A DNA stretch of 64,000 bases from NCBI GenBank assembly GCA_001600455.1, contig BCKC01000007.1, positions 2,978,019 to 3,042,018 on the forward strand, written 5' to 3'. Below are positions 33,562-45,235 of the stretch, one piece after another. Under the pieces are notes generated by a model, which did not search any database, was not told the origin of the DNA, and saw only the letters and a program-made list of their open reading frames with translations. The translations under genes were made by a program, and so were the position numbers. This DNA comes from Endocalyx cinctus (taxonomy: Eukaryota > Ascomycota > Sordariomycetes > Amphisphaeriales > Apiosporaceae). Position 1 is the first letter of the stretch. Each line of letters begins with the position of its first letter.

Positions 33562-34085
33562 CTACTTAGAAATACCCAGCTCTTCAATAATTATATCCGC
33601 AGCTTTTTCACCAATAGCCATGGCCGTATTATTCGTGTTCGCCGCCACGTTGCTAGGCACAATACTCAGATCCGCAATCTTCAGTCCCTAGAAGCCGTGC
33701 ACGTTGAGAAAGTGATCAACAACGCCCTTCTCCTCCCTCGGCGCCATCTTGCAGGTACTCACCGAATGCCAGGTCGTATCGACGTGCTCCCTAATCCACC
33801 GCAGGATGACCTCGTCGTCTTCGGCCGAATACCCGACCTCCGGGATCTCATCGGCGCCCGTGACCGTCTCCATACAAGCTGCTTTGGACCCGGCGGGGAA
33901 CTGAGGGTGCCACGATGCTACTTCTCCCCTGAAACTACTCAGGCGCCTGGTGACTTCGCGCTGCTTTTTGTACATCCATAGGTGGTTCTTAATATAGATC
34001 TGCTCGGGGTCGGAGAGAGAAAACCGACGTCAAAGTCGGGTTTGTCGTCGAGCTTCGGACCGGTAATATGAATATGACCTCTTGA
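33562..34085 (-). pseudogene. Broken 3' remnant of a GMC oxidoreductase
   Basis: The minus strand encodes the C-terminal part of a GMC flavoenzyme (aryl-alcohol oxidase/choline dehydrogenase type). Visible pieces are KLDDKPDFDVGF, then PEQIYIKNHLWMYKKQREV, WHPQFPAGSKA, the catalytic-His block DTTWHSVSTCKM, and the end KIADLSIVPSNVAANTNNTAMAIG. Two lesions are visible: a change of frame near 34005-34012, between the first and second pieces, and an in-frame TAG at 33688-33690 just before the KIADLS block. The N-terminal FAD-binding half is absent. The gene is therefore a remnant. The DNA upstream is an LTR-like sequence, which may have interrupted it. Confidence 0.8.
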
Positions 34086-34105
34086 GAAAGGATAGACACT
34101 AAAAG

Positions 34106-34300
34106 TGTTAGGGGTATTAGGTGGAGCAGTGGTTAGAGGGGTGGCTACGGCTACCCTCCCGGTAGCCCACGTAGAATAGGTCTATATAAGAAGGGGCTTC
34201 CTCCCCTCGAGAGAGATAGAAAGGTCAAGAATCAATAAGATATATTATTAGGCTCTTAGAATTACACTGCTAAGCTCTGGCTACGTAACTGCGCGACCCC
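34106..34300 (+). mobile_element. Solo-LTR-like sequence, copy 1
   Basis: Starts TGTTAGGGGTATTAG, contains a TATA box (TCTATATAAG) and the block CCCACGTAGAATAGGTCT, then GAGAGAGATAGAAAGGT and AATCAATAAGATATATTATT. The same order of blocks occurs inverted at about 60203-60407. Two dispersed copies with a promoter-like core suggest an LTR. The end is not well defined and no internal retroelement coding region is present. Confidence 0.55.
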
Positions 34301-34726
34301 ATATTCCAATGTGCCCCCTTTTTCTCACAGTTCTCGCATCTCCTAGTAGATTTCACTTCTAAGCTGCCTCTTAAAGTAATGCGTTTGATATTACGGAAGT
34401 CTTAGGGGAGATAGGTTTCTGCGTCGCGAGAATTGGAAGCACGTTATCGCGAGACTTGTGTTCTATTGTCAGTACAACGAATCTGTTAGGTAGCAATAAG
34501 ATGCGCAAACGAGAATTTATGTCAGAAAGTGCGGAATGGATGCATGAAAGGCAATTGCAGAATGTTTGTTTGACGCAAAGACTGTTGAGCTAGGTTAGAA
34601 TGATTGTGAGAAGATACAAACACGAAATCAAACTACAGGGCGGCTTGCTCTGGTATCAAAAGAATGTCTAGGATTTACATAACGTAAAAGGCTGCCGATA
34701 AGATATCGTAAAAAGATATCGATATT

Positions 34727-34925
34727 TCAGGGGTGCGGGGGATTCAGGGGATCGGTCACAAAAGGGGTGAGATGGGGGTGCCCGTAAAAGCTACCCTAGG
34801 GGTAATTAAAATAATATGCGTCTATATAAATAGCAACCTGCCCATCTTCAATAGGGAAAGATGATTGCTAAAGATCAATACTCATAGCTACCAGTCGAAC
34901 CATTACATTGTTTGCTAGGCTCCAT
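34727..34925 (+). repeat. Possible diverged relative of the LTR-like sequence
   Basis: Shares layout rather than close sequence with 34106-34300: CTACCCTAGGGGTA, then GCGTCTATATAAATAG, then an AAGATGATTGCTAAAGATCAATA block. Same orientation. Weak, by-eye similarity only. Confidence 0.3.
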
Positions 34926-37766
34926 CAAATTATATGATAGACTATCTTACACTTCAACGTGACCCATGCCAATTATCCGATGCCTTTATAAATGGTTTAT
35001 AGTTGACAACGCTCTCGTAGGATGTTAAGTATAGCTAGGACGAGTATCAAGGAATCAGTACACGTTCATATAATTACACTACATTCATCTAAAAACAGAC
35101 TCTATTTATGCCCAAGTCTTTCAAATCATCCCATCCACTCGGATGAAATTGATGAGACGTTTTAAGCCCTATGTTGCGAGTTCTGACTGTGTCTAGAGAC
35201 TCGGGTTCTTCTGCGAGCTGCAACCTTACCCGTACTTGAACAATATAATCAACTCTGTATATACCTCTTTCCTTCTAAAACTTATCAACGTGTCACTTGA
35301 TAACAAGCCCCCTTCTTCTAAACTGTTGAAGAACTATGACGGTAACGTATACTTTCGAAGAGTAGGGAGAGGAACTAGGCTGAGATAGAATTACTAAGTT
35401 GGGAATGGGAACCGGGTATAAATTGATATGACCCCAAAGATTTGGGGTTCAAATTTTGATCGTTATGTTTGTTCGAGTAGTGATGAACAAGCAACACCAT
35501 CATGCCGTATACGGGAAGGAACGCCACTGATTAATGATCGAGATTTATCGGATATGTGCTTCGAGAGCATATGACCATCATGGATCATCATGTGGTCGCA
35601 TTAATGTTAGACATAATCGTGAATACCGTGCATTACACATAAGTTAGCATAGGAACCGAGTGATCGTCGTCCGTATCGTAATTACTTAGTTTCAGCGCCT
35701 CTTTCAAAGTCAATTTTCGGGTAAACACATGCATGTCTTCGTACACAGAGGCGTCTAGATGGGGATTGTGGTCCGCAGTTTGCTTATAAATGCGATAAGT
35801 GTGGTCTAGGTTTCGATGTTGATTTAAATGCTTCAGGAGTAGTTAAACGCAGGCGTTGTTAACGGGCCATTTCAACAGCAAATGGCTTTAACAATGGTAA
35901 CAAGTAAGCAATTGTCTTGGATAGGAAAAAGAAAACATGTACGGTATTTCTGCCCCCAATAATAATCGGCTTCTTGCTGCCGCTGATGAATCCGCGTTTC
36001 GTTCGTTATTTGAATGAAGAATAGTTGGTGTTATCGAGTCACCGCAACTTCGCGGACATGGCATGCTGCGGGGAGACACATGACTCTTATATGATTGGGG
36101 GCTATATTGGTAGGCTACATTGTAATGTCATGCAACATGCAAGATACGGAGTGAATTGAAGCTGGGTTGTCAGCCTTCAACAGGAGAGATATAACTTAGA
36201 TAATGGCAAATGAGCAGCGGCCGCACGAGAATAATTCAGGATCGTATACGTATTAACGGGTTAACGGCATCATTCTTAAATCTGAACATGTTTCTGATCT
36301 GCATCATAAGTACCACATATTATCAGGGGTGGGAGCTGAAAGTATTGTTGTAGTGGTTGGGTTCTTTGCTCGACCTCGACACCCAATTTCTATAAAAATT
36401 CAAAGGAGTATATGTTTTGCATAGCCACAGTCATCTTCGATGGATATGTGGATATACAAGTGTAAGATAAACGGTCAACTAAGAGCGGTCCAATAGAAAG
36501 TTCCAATGGCTACGATAGATATTACAACAACAAAGCTCAAGCTGCCGAGCTGCAGGCTTACTGCAGATAATTTGTATAGCCCCCAAATGTTGAAGCGCGA
36601 CTTTACATAATAATGGATCCGGGTATATGCCGAGGTTGAATCTCCGAGCTAATCTTCCAAAGGATTTTAAATGAAATCATTTCTCGGGGAGTGTTTGACT
36701 ACTTCATGGGTTGATCAAGCCACAACCCTCGTGTAAAATAATGACATCCCATCTGGAGTTTGATGTAATCGGAAGCGGAACGTCCCGAGTCCGGGCATAA
36801 GGAAGGCAGGATATGATGGGGATGAGGATGAGGATGAAAACACCAGTTTCCTTGTGTTTAGGTTCAAAAGATGATCGAAACCTATATGGTAAGACTGGGA
36901 ATATCATTGTAACCGTCCAGATGTCTGAACTCCTTTACGACAAGCCTCGATGGGCAGTTCATCTCATGAACACGGACATGGTACCTCTCCTAGTTCAAAA
37001 GGGGTTAGGAGAGCACCACCATGCGACGATCTCTACGGGCTGTGGAGGTTCGTCGGTAACAGGGCACCGAAATATATGCTTAAGAGTGTATAATAATTGC
37101 GTAATAAGTCGTGGCAATAATTAGAGGCGTCCGATCATCACCATCCAAAGACTTCAGGCGAAACAAAACAAGACTCAGATTCTTTTTACTGGTATGAACA
37201 GTTGCAAGTTAAGCATGCGTGCTTTGAAACGCCTTTTCTTATTTCTCTTGTTCTTTTTTATCTCTCACGCATCATTATATGATGTAGGTAGACTGAATAG
37301 GCATCTAAAGACGGTGATAGGTGGACTGCACATGACATGATGAGGCTGTGCTGTATCGAAGACATGAGCGTACAGTAGCATCTCTGCAGCATGCAACTCT
37401 TTGGGCTATTTTTAGAAATTTCACGTAGTGTAGCATACAATACAATATTAATGGGCTGGCGTGACATCGGCTATGCCAACCCATCACATCACATTTCCGT
37501 ACTGCATCTTGGGACCACATGTTTGAAATATGCCTGTTCTTTAGAACATTATACATGAAGAGAAAGAAAGAAAAAAAAAGTGATGCAGAATATTATTCGG
37601 TAATGATACCCTATACACGGAGATAAAGATGCAAGAGAATATACATACACATATATATGTAAGTACATATATACGGTAGGGAGGGAATAATTGCCATATA
37701 CCTGGTCGAATGATCATCGCAGGGTTTCAAGAAGATTTAATTCTATTTATAAATCAATACAAAATT

Positions 37767-37824
37767 GTACTGCTGTACTACTGTACTTATATAGGTAGGT
37801 ACTTACAGTACAGTACAGCAGTAC
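37767..37824. repeat. 13-bp perfect inverted repeat (hairpin)
   Basis: GTACTGCTGTACT at 37767-37779 and its reverse complement at 37812-37824, spaced by 32 nt that themselves contain further TAC/GTA words. Intergenic; role unknown. Confidence 0.7.
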
Positions 37825-38552
37825 ATATGCCCGTGATGTAGGGGATTGGGACAAGATTGGGTTGGCTTAGGGTCACTTTATCGCCCTAATGCAGCCGAGA
37901 TAGGTACTTGTATCTACCCCTCTACCCCTCTAATCCAATCATGGTGGGGTCTGTTTTGGCGGGGGTGAATAAGGACCTGTGGGAATATTGTTTTTTTTTT
38001 TTTTTTCCTTCTACAGCTCTGATATCCACCTACACCGATACCTACAATATTACACCTGTACCTATACCGATTAGGCTTCGCCTCGTTTGTCTTACCTTAA
38101 GTATCTTGTCTGCTTGTTAGCTTTTCCTGTCTTGGAGAAGCTTTGCTTGTCGCGCTGTTGATCTTGTTTGCTTTTACACTTAATAAAATCCCCATCGCGT
38201 TCCGTCTTCCCTTCCCTTCTGCTCTTTGAGTCTTTGCACCTCAGGAGAGCAGGTAATAATTGACCAACCAGTCTTTCGATTCCCTTTCTGGTCTCTTGAT
38301 TACGTTCTCTTTACCGTGGCTGAGATCCCTTTTCGTCCCTTAAGATTTCCCACTTCTCCAAAGGCTCAATCAAGGGAACAGATCTAGAACCCCGCATACC
38401 AAAGTCTCGAACCGACCCCTACCCACCTCCCATAAAACCAGAAATATCATTTCCCCCCACCACCTTAAGACAACTCTCTTATCACCCATCCTTAAACGAT
38501 CCGAATCGTTCATTCCACTCTCTCTCCGACGAACCTCTCTCGACGGCACACG

Positions 38553-38945
38553 ATGGCAGGCGACAAGGACCCCATCTCGTGCCACATCCTGGACACCTCG
38601 GTAGGACGTCCGGCTCGGGGAGTACGGGTGAAGCTCGAGGGCGGCCACTCGCCTCTCAAAGTATTCGAATCGCAGACGGACGACGACGGCCGGATCAAGG
38701 CCTGGCTCCCCTACTCGAGCGCGCACGCCTCGGGCGACGTCCCCACCTACACCCTCGAAGACGTCCTGGGCGAGCTGGACGACAAGTCCACCTGGACCCT
38801 GCGCTTCGACACGGGCTCCTACTTCGGCCTGGACAAGACTTTCTTCCCCGAGGTCCTCGTTACCTTCACCGTTCAGAAGGGTCAGCACTACCACGTCCCT
38901 TTGCTGCTGTCGCCTTACAGCTACACGACGTACCGGGGCAGCTGA
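38553..38945 (+). CDS. 5-hydroxyisourate hydrolase (transthyretin-like)
   Basis: Intronless, 130 aa, the normal length. It hydrolyses 5-hydroxyisourate, the product of urate oxidase, in purine breakdown towards allantoin. Family landmarks are all present: N-terminal SCHILDTSVGRPARGV (with the catalytic His), the DDDGRIKAWL block with the active-site Arg, FFPEVLVTF, HYHVPLLLSPYSYTTYRGS. The C-terminal YRGS is the diagnostic HIU-hydrolase end that separates it from transthyretin. GC-rich third positions. No targeting signal was obvious. Its neighbour, an amidohydrolase, is convergent and not evidently in the same pathway. Confidence 0.93.
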   Translation: MAGDKDPISCHILDTSVGRPARGVRVKLEGGHSPLKVFESQTDDDGRIKAWLPYSSAHASGDVPTYTLEDVLGELDDKSTWTLRFDTGSYFGLDKTFFPEVLVTFTVQKGQHYHVPLLLSPYSYTTYRGS

Positions 38946-39952
38946 GAAACACCAAAACCCCCTCGGTTTAAAATACGCTTCTTAATTTTATTTCTAAAAG
39001 AAAAGAAAAGAAATACATGACGAAACGAATCAGTATGAGGATGACTTTGAATGGGCAAATGGAGAATATCAGATACATGAAGAAGGTAACAAGGGAAATG
39101 AGGCTTGCAAATTGAATTGAGAGGAGCGGAAAGATTAAGAAATTCATAAAAAAAAAGTTTTAAAGTACCTGCAGGTCAGAGAATAGCAAAATGTTCATAG
39201 TTAATAAGTACCCCCTATCATATAAAGAAGGAGGTATCGCTCAAGATTAACATCTAATTGAATTAAGGATTTTCTCTTCCGGATTCTTCCTTTAGTGGAT
39301 CAAGTTCAATACTCACTTTTATGCGTCGTTTTTCAGTGTTCGTCTGTATACAATTAGTCGCTGTCGTGTAAGACTTCTCTTTAAGCTCACGACGAATGTC
39401 TTTTTGGCCAACTTATAAAGAGGTATAAGGCTCTGGCTGGTGCCCGAAAAAAGAAATACGAGCCGAAAACGTCGTACTCGGTAACGCATCTTAGTTTCGG
39501 GAAACCTCCGGTAGCACTGCCTCTGCTGCTATGAAACGGACAAATAGGAGGTCGTACGGTGCGAAATCGAGATGGGGGGTGAAGATAGTGGATGGTCTCA
39601 TGTTGCGGTGATAGGGTAAAGAAATACAAGGATGAAATAGTTTCAATCAACGATTCGTCACATTGTGTATTGAGCTTGGAGTTTTTGGAGTTACATGTTG
39701 ATAGCCCTGGATGAAAAGGGGTGCTATTTTATATGAGCATGATTTACTGTACTTACGCATAGAAAGTGACAGCATTTGGTTTTACTTGAAAATGAATCAA
39801 AGTTTACTCTATGAATTATAACATCTTATGTACGTATTTCTGATAATAATGCACGGCCACTTAATTCCCTAGAGTTATTGGATATAAATTTTCATTTCTC
39901 GTAAATTAATCGACGTACTTAACCTCCCACTCACGAAGGATTAAATAAATAC
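38946..39952. other. Convergent spacer
   Basis: Carries the 3' ends of the HIU hydrolase and amidohydrolase genes. The minus-strand frame at 39387-39650 has no domain. Nothing else seen. Confidence 0.45.
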
Positions 39953-41777
39953 TCAGCCTTCACTCCTCTCGTAAACCTTCTTACCAGCGACCCAAGTTTC
40001 CCTCACCCTCAACGAGCGAAGCTCCTCGACATCCACATCCTCCAAGGGCTTATCGAGCACGACCCAATCCGCGTAAGCTCCCGGTCTGATCACGCCGGCC
40101 TTACCCTTCACAAACGCGCCGTACGCCGGCCCCTCGGTAAACCCGCGAACGGCTTCATCTAAAGTAAGAGCCTCTTCCGTGTGCCAACCGTCGGGGAAAT
40201 CCTTCGTGCCTCGTCCCGTGTGCGGGTTCTTCCTCGTCACGGCCGCGTAGATGCCTTGGAACGGGTTCGGGGGCTCGACGGGGAAGTCGCTCCCGAGGAT
40301 CGGATTCGCGTCTAGGAGCGAGCGCATCCTGTAGGCTTCCTTCTCGATTCGATCTTTTCCTAATCTCGTCTGGGCGTACGCCATGTCGGAGGTGGCGTGG
40401 GTCGGCTGGATGGACGGGATAATCCCGATGCTGTGCATTCGCGCTTGGTCGTCGGGATGGATGATTTGAGAGTGTTCTATGCGGAACCGATGCATAGACT
40501 GGCAATACGAAAGGGGCTGGTCGGGACAGACCATTCGTAAAGCGGCTGACATGGCATCGATAGCATTCCGATTCGCTAAGTCGCCAATGGCGTGGATATT
40601 GACTTGAAATCCGGCATTCGCCCAGGCAATTGCTTGGTAAGTAAGCTCTGATGCATTGACAAGCAATGATCCTGAAGTCTCCGGTCTATCCGTGTAGGGT
40701 TCAATCAAGGCACTACCCCAACTACCAAGAGCTCCATCTTATTTTCAAGTTAGCTGGGGATGTATGGGAAGTTCAAAGATTTGGGAGGACTTACCAGCAA
40801 ATATTTTCACACTTCCGATGTTAAGAAATCCATCTCGACTGATGTGGTGTTCTACCTGGTCGGGGCAAAATGTGTTTCTCTCGAAGCACTCAACCATAGC
40901 GTACACTCTAAGGGTCCAATCGTCGCCACCGGCCAACTCCCTGTATAACTTGAGGTTGCCAGGCGTAACACCTGCATCATGCATCCCGACAAGTCCGACC
41001 TCGTTCAATTTGCCCATCGCACTCTTCAAGAACCGCATTTTCTTTTCTTTATTCGGCTTAGGCCATAGAGCCATAACCATGTCCATAGCATTATCGCAAA
41101 ACACGCCCATACCCGGATCTCGAATTATATCACCACCCGGGATATCAGGGATCGAATCCGGCAAGAGATCTAATACCGGTTGAGAAACCCATATGCAGTG
41201 TACATCAACTCTGTCGAGCATAATATACAAGTTCTTCAACCTCTCGTTCAAAGCTAAATCGTCCTTTTTGTATCACAAAAGTCAGTTTTCCGTAGCGAAT
41301 TTAGTTCGCCGAAAAAAGAGGCTGGCTTACCGCGGTGGGCATTTTTCCAAGAGCCATCTGATCCCATCCAACACCTCTCACCCACTCCTCCTTCGTTCCT
41401 ACGCCGGGGTGCGCATCGACGTAGTCCAGGACTCGCGACCGGATATCATCCATGGATTCGGAGCCGAACAGATCGACCGAATTCAGGAACTCGCCGTACT
41501 GGAGCAGGTGTCCGTGGCCGTCCCACAGGCCCGGGATGACGTAGCCGGGGTCCGCATTCTTGGCGAGATCGGAGCCGGGATTCGCTTGGAAGACTTTGTT
41601 AAACACTCCGTCGGGCGTTACCGAGAAGCAGTTCGTCTCCTTTGTGTCGTTGACGGGGCCATTCGTCCTGACGGATTGGTAGCAGCGTGTCTCGGAATAC
41701 ACGTAATTGACCAGCCCTTGTTGGAACTTGACGAGCGTAGCTAATGCAACTACGACGGCTGAAACATATATCCACAT
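39953..41777 (-). CDS. YtcJ-type metal-dependent amidohydrolase with N-terminal membrane anchor
   Basis: Three exons: 41777-41331, 41263-40795 and 40737-39953. They join in phase to 566 aa (the acceptor of intron 1 at 41264 keeps the family sequence ADDLALNERLK). The first 20 residues (MWIYVSAVVVALATLVKF) form a signal anchor. Amidohydrolase_3 features are: VIPGLWDGHGHLLQYGEFL with the metal HxH; VGMHDAGVTP; SVKIFA-DGALGSWGSALIEPY; NIHAIGDLANRNAID; RIEHSQIIHPDD; and ILGSDFPVEPPNPFQG ending in the Asp ligand. The usual C-terminal YADWVVLDKP follows. The family hydrolyses amide, formamide or amidine-type substrates; the real substrate is unknown. Membrane anchoring suggests action in the secretory pathway or at the surface. 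Confidence 0.9.
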
Positions 41778-43024
41778 GCTATCACCGGTTTGGATCTTTC
41801 GTCGTGGGGAACAAAAGATATCAGTTGCGCCCCCGAATCAATGTTCCGAATCTGATTCCCTTTTACCACCGACGTGATAATATCCGCAATATCTATCCAA
41901 ATACTTAAAAATTTATTATACTTTAAGATATGAAAGATAGTAATACTAGAATATCGACAGGTAGATAAGTCGCAAGCGTGCGCTTTCTTTAAGACATATG
42001 AGGAAGAAAGAATTATATATAAAAAGAATAATTATATAGTGGGCGATATTCGGAATGTGAATCTGCAGGGTTAATGATAAGGTGTTGCGCCATTGTTACA
42101 TTATCCTCTTTCAGGCCATATTAAAATGCGATAGCGGCTCCATGTTTTTTATAGGTCGCATATTTAAACACTAATATAGAAAAAAAAAATAAAACATGAA
42201 AAGAAAAGATGGGATGAACACAGCGCCTGAGTAATATTGGCTTTGAACGAAAAAGATGGCGTTTGTAGTAGGTTAGGAAATATCCGTACATATAGTATTA
42301 GCCATTCAAAGCAAAGTTGATGATAAGCAGGCTGGTAGGTAAGGTAAGATTTATATGCATCCATGGATCTATGTATAAACTTAGCTTAGGTAGGTAGATG
42401 CATGCATATCTTCAGGAGCTCGAAGAGTTCAAGTATTATTATATCTAAGGTAAGCATTATACCTAATAGAATATTCAATGTTGGTATTTTGTACAGTACT
42501 CTACAGTCGTATACTCCCTACTACGTATGCTACAGAAATAGTCAAGAGTACATAGCGGGGGCGGGGTAATGCCGAACCCGCCTCCTTCTTTATCAGGTAG
42601 GTACTTATGTCAGCTCCCAATTACGTTACAATACGAGGTATTGACGTCGATACTGTATCAAAAACTCTGACCTCAGTGTCTATTTTACTTCGTCCTGTTT
42701 TTCTTATATTTTTAATTGTATTAGGATAGAATCAATCAAGCTTCCAATAAGAATTTCAAAAGACACGAAAACAGAAACCAATTCGTAATATCGGTGATGA
42801 GCATATAGATCAACTTACTTTACTACTTGCTGTATTTATTCTTTTTGTTTCAACTTACTTGGTTATGATTCTCCGTTGAATCTGTAGTTTTCATATATAC
42901 ACATATATAATAAACCGGAAGAGGCCTCGTATAGCTCTAAGTCACGAAAAAAGTAAACCAGGAAAAGGAAAAACGCACTCCAAACTTAGTTCAGTAAAAA
43001 TTATAACAGATAAATAAATAAACA
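41778..43024. other. Divergent gene-free spacer
   Basis: AT-rich region between divergent genes, with TA-rich runs and AGGTAGGTA words at about 42392 and 42594. No gene or clear motif. Confidence 0.45.
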
Positions 43025-43969
43025 ATGTCCGACAACGCCGCCGCCGACCTCCTCAAGCTCGCCGAAACCGACGTCACCGTCGAGATAACGAAGGAGGAAT
43101 ACGGCCCCGTGCTCATCAGCCCGCCCTTCATATACGTGGACGGGACCTTCAACACGCGGGACCTGGGGCTCCTACCTTCGAGCCCCCTACGCGCAAACTT
43201 CGCGTTCCGGTCGGGCGCGCTCTCCCGCCTGACCGATAACGGCGAGGCCGTGCTGACGGGGAAGCTGGGCGTTCGGCGGATCTTCGACCTGAGGTCGCCC
43301 GGGGAGCGCGAGGACGCGCCCGACCCGGTCTTAGACGGCGTCGAGAACACTTGGATCGAGAGCTCCGCGCCAGATTCGACCCCGGATTTGGATATGTTCG
43401 TGGCGGGCGAGGGCGAGGATGGGTACTTGCGCATGTATATGGAGGTCATTGATGTTTATAGACCGAGCTGGAAAGCTATCCTCGAACATGTGAGGGATAG
43501 GCCGGGTGATCCTTTCTTGGTTCATTGCACAGGTACGTAATTGTCTTTTTTCCATATACGTGTACTTACTGGTTATCAAACCGCCACGTAAAGAAAACGC
43601 CTTATCAAGATAGAGGCTAATCTTCTATTGTATATAGCTGGAAGAGACCGAACCGGAGTATTCGGGGGCCTCCTCCTCACCCTGGCGGGGGCATCCGACG
43701 ACACGATCGCGTTGGACTGGCTGTTGTCTCGAATCGGAACCGAGCCCGTACGGCAATTACTGATCCATTTCGCGATGGCCGGAACCCACGCGACGAGCCA
43801 CGAGCAGCCCGGTTTCTACAACCTCATCAGTCTGAAGAAGTCATGCTGGACTGCGTTTGTGGAGGGCGTGAAGAAGGAGTACGGCGGCTTCGACCAGTTC
43901 GTCAAGGACAAGCTCGGCTTCTCAGACGAGGATCTGGCTAAAATCAAAAAGAACTTAACCAGTCCTTAA
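43025..43969 (+). CDS. Tyrosine-phosphatase-family protein (Tyr_phosphatase_3-like)
   Basis: Two exons, 43025-43532 and 43638-43969, giving 279 aa. The N-terminal half has FNTRDLGLLP and FRSGALSRLTDNG, then a GVRRIFDLRSPGERE block typical of bacterial- and fungal-type tyrosine/serine phosphatases (PF13350). The phosphate loop HCTAGRDRTG (about 167-176; catalytic Cys168, Arg174) is rebuilt across the intron, so the catalytic motif is split between exons. A general acid is not assigned. The C-terminal half (LDWLLSRIGTEPVRQLLIHF, then a KKEYGGFDQFVKDKLGFSDEDLAKIKKNL block) matches the family. Substrate may be protein or phosphoinositide; unknown. Cytosolic by absence of signals. Confidence 0.9.
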
Positions 43970-45235
43970 AACAACTTAAAATCACTTCTGCCCTGTGTAA
44001 AACTTTCCTGTGGAGTTTCACGAGGTGTCGAAAAGGTCTTGATGAAGTATGTTTGGAAAAGGGCGTTATAAGGACGGAGTATTTTGAGGGTACCTTAATC
44101 GTCTCACCATGTAATGGGACATCAATAGTATCCTATAATTTTTCCTTTCATTTTCTCCGATTCACTCTCGCCATAGGTTTCATATTATGTAAGTAGCAAG
44201 ATCCTACATCTCGATCCCAAAGGTCGTGGTGAGCTCTTCGCCAATCCATGTTGTACACCATGCCTGCATGCGTAACATCATATAAAATTTGGAGTCACTT
44301 GAGTATCCATACTCAATCCAAAGGCATGCCCGTGGACATTCAAATTGATCAACTTCGTAATTATGTCATTCTTGTCACTGTGTAATCAATATTTTATCAA
44401 TAATCTAATGTAAACAAACTTGATAAAGTGCCACAACAGGAACCTGTTTTGATTTTGCTCCATGAACCCTCGTGGCTTTAGCGTACTATGATGTCACCTA
44501 GCCACACCTCATAAACTTCCCCACTCCACCATTGGAATCTTTGGTCCGCCTTCATGTCATCAGAGAAATAAGGGGTCTTCAGGGTCTTCAGGGTCTTCTC
44601 ATTTTCTTCCCTTTTGAATTCAGGGTCCTTTTTTGTAATGGGCTGTGCCAAGATGGCTGGCTGACTGGCTGATAGACTTGGCTGTATTATGTAGGTCTGA
44701 TACGTGCACCGCTAAGGCGTACGCACAGTAGTATACAGCAAAATCTTCATTATTTTCCTTTTTTACCTTAACATAGTTATAAATATTATTTCATTATAAT
44801 GGACTCCAAAAGTGGTTTGCTGCTCACTGCTATGGACGACGAGAAGACATACGTGTGGTAAACGTAGAAGGTACTTATATAACGGCCGCCCTAGGAGAAG
44901 TTGACAATGTCTCTGTTCACTATCGAAGTAGACCTTACAGGTTATTTTACTCGCCTTTTGATTTGGACTAATTGATAAGTGGTCTTACCGCTATTACTCT
45001 GTGCCATGAATGCTACCACAAGCGATTGTATCAAGTAGTCTATTTATTGTAATTTATCAAAGTTGCCACAGCCAAGGTTAACTTCTTGCATGGAATGATT
45101 GCGGAGCTACTATTCATATACTAGTGCTCTCTTCTCTGGCTTGGCTCAGTTCAGTCAAAGCATACTAGAAGGATATTCACGCAAGTTGTGCATAACATGA
45201 AGAAATCAGTCTATTTAAACCATACGAGGAGCTCA
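43970..45235. other. Convergent gene-free spacer with GGGTCTTCA repeat
   Basis: Holds a short tandem GGGTCTTCA repeat at about 44573-44600 (three copies). Otherwise AT-rich and without recognisable genes. Confidence 0.45.

Larger units (their letters stand above)
34086..38552. other. 4.5-kb gene-free, repeat-bearing region
   Basis: AT-rich DNA with stops in all frames. It includes LTR-like sequence at 34106-34300, a possibly related TATA-bearing sequence at about 34727-34925, a 13-bp perfect inverted repeat (37767-37779 / 37812-37824) and a T-tract near 37991-38006. The last 300 nt are CT-rich, a typical fungal promoter/leader for the 38553 gene. No other gene is supported. Confidence 0.5.

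Noticed and set aside
35400..35470. Possible tRNA: ACCCCAAAGATTTGGGGTTCA with a GGTTCAAA-like box
   Set aside because: No acceptor stem or D-arm can be paired around it, so it is only a short palindrome.
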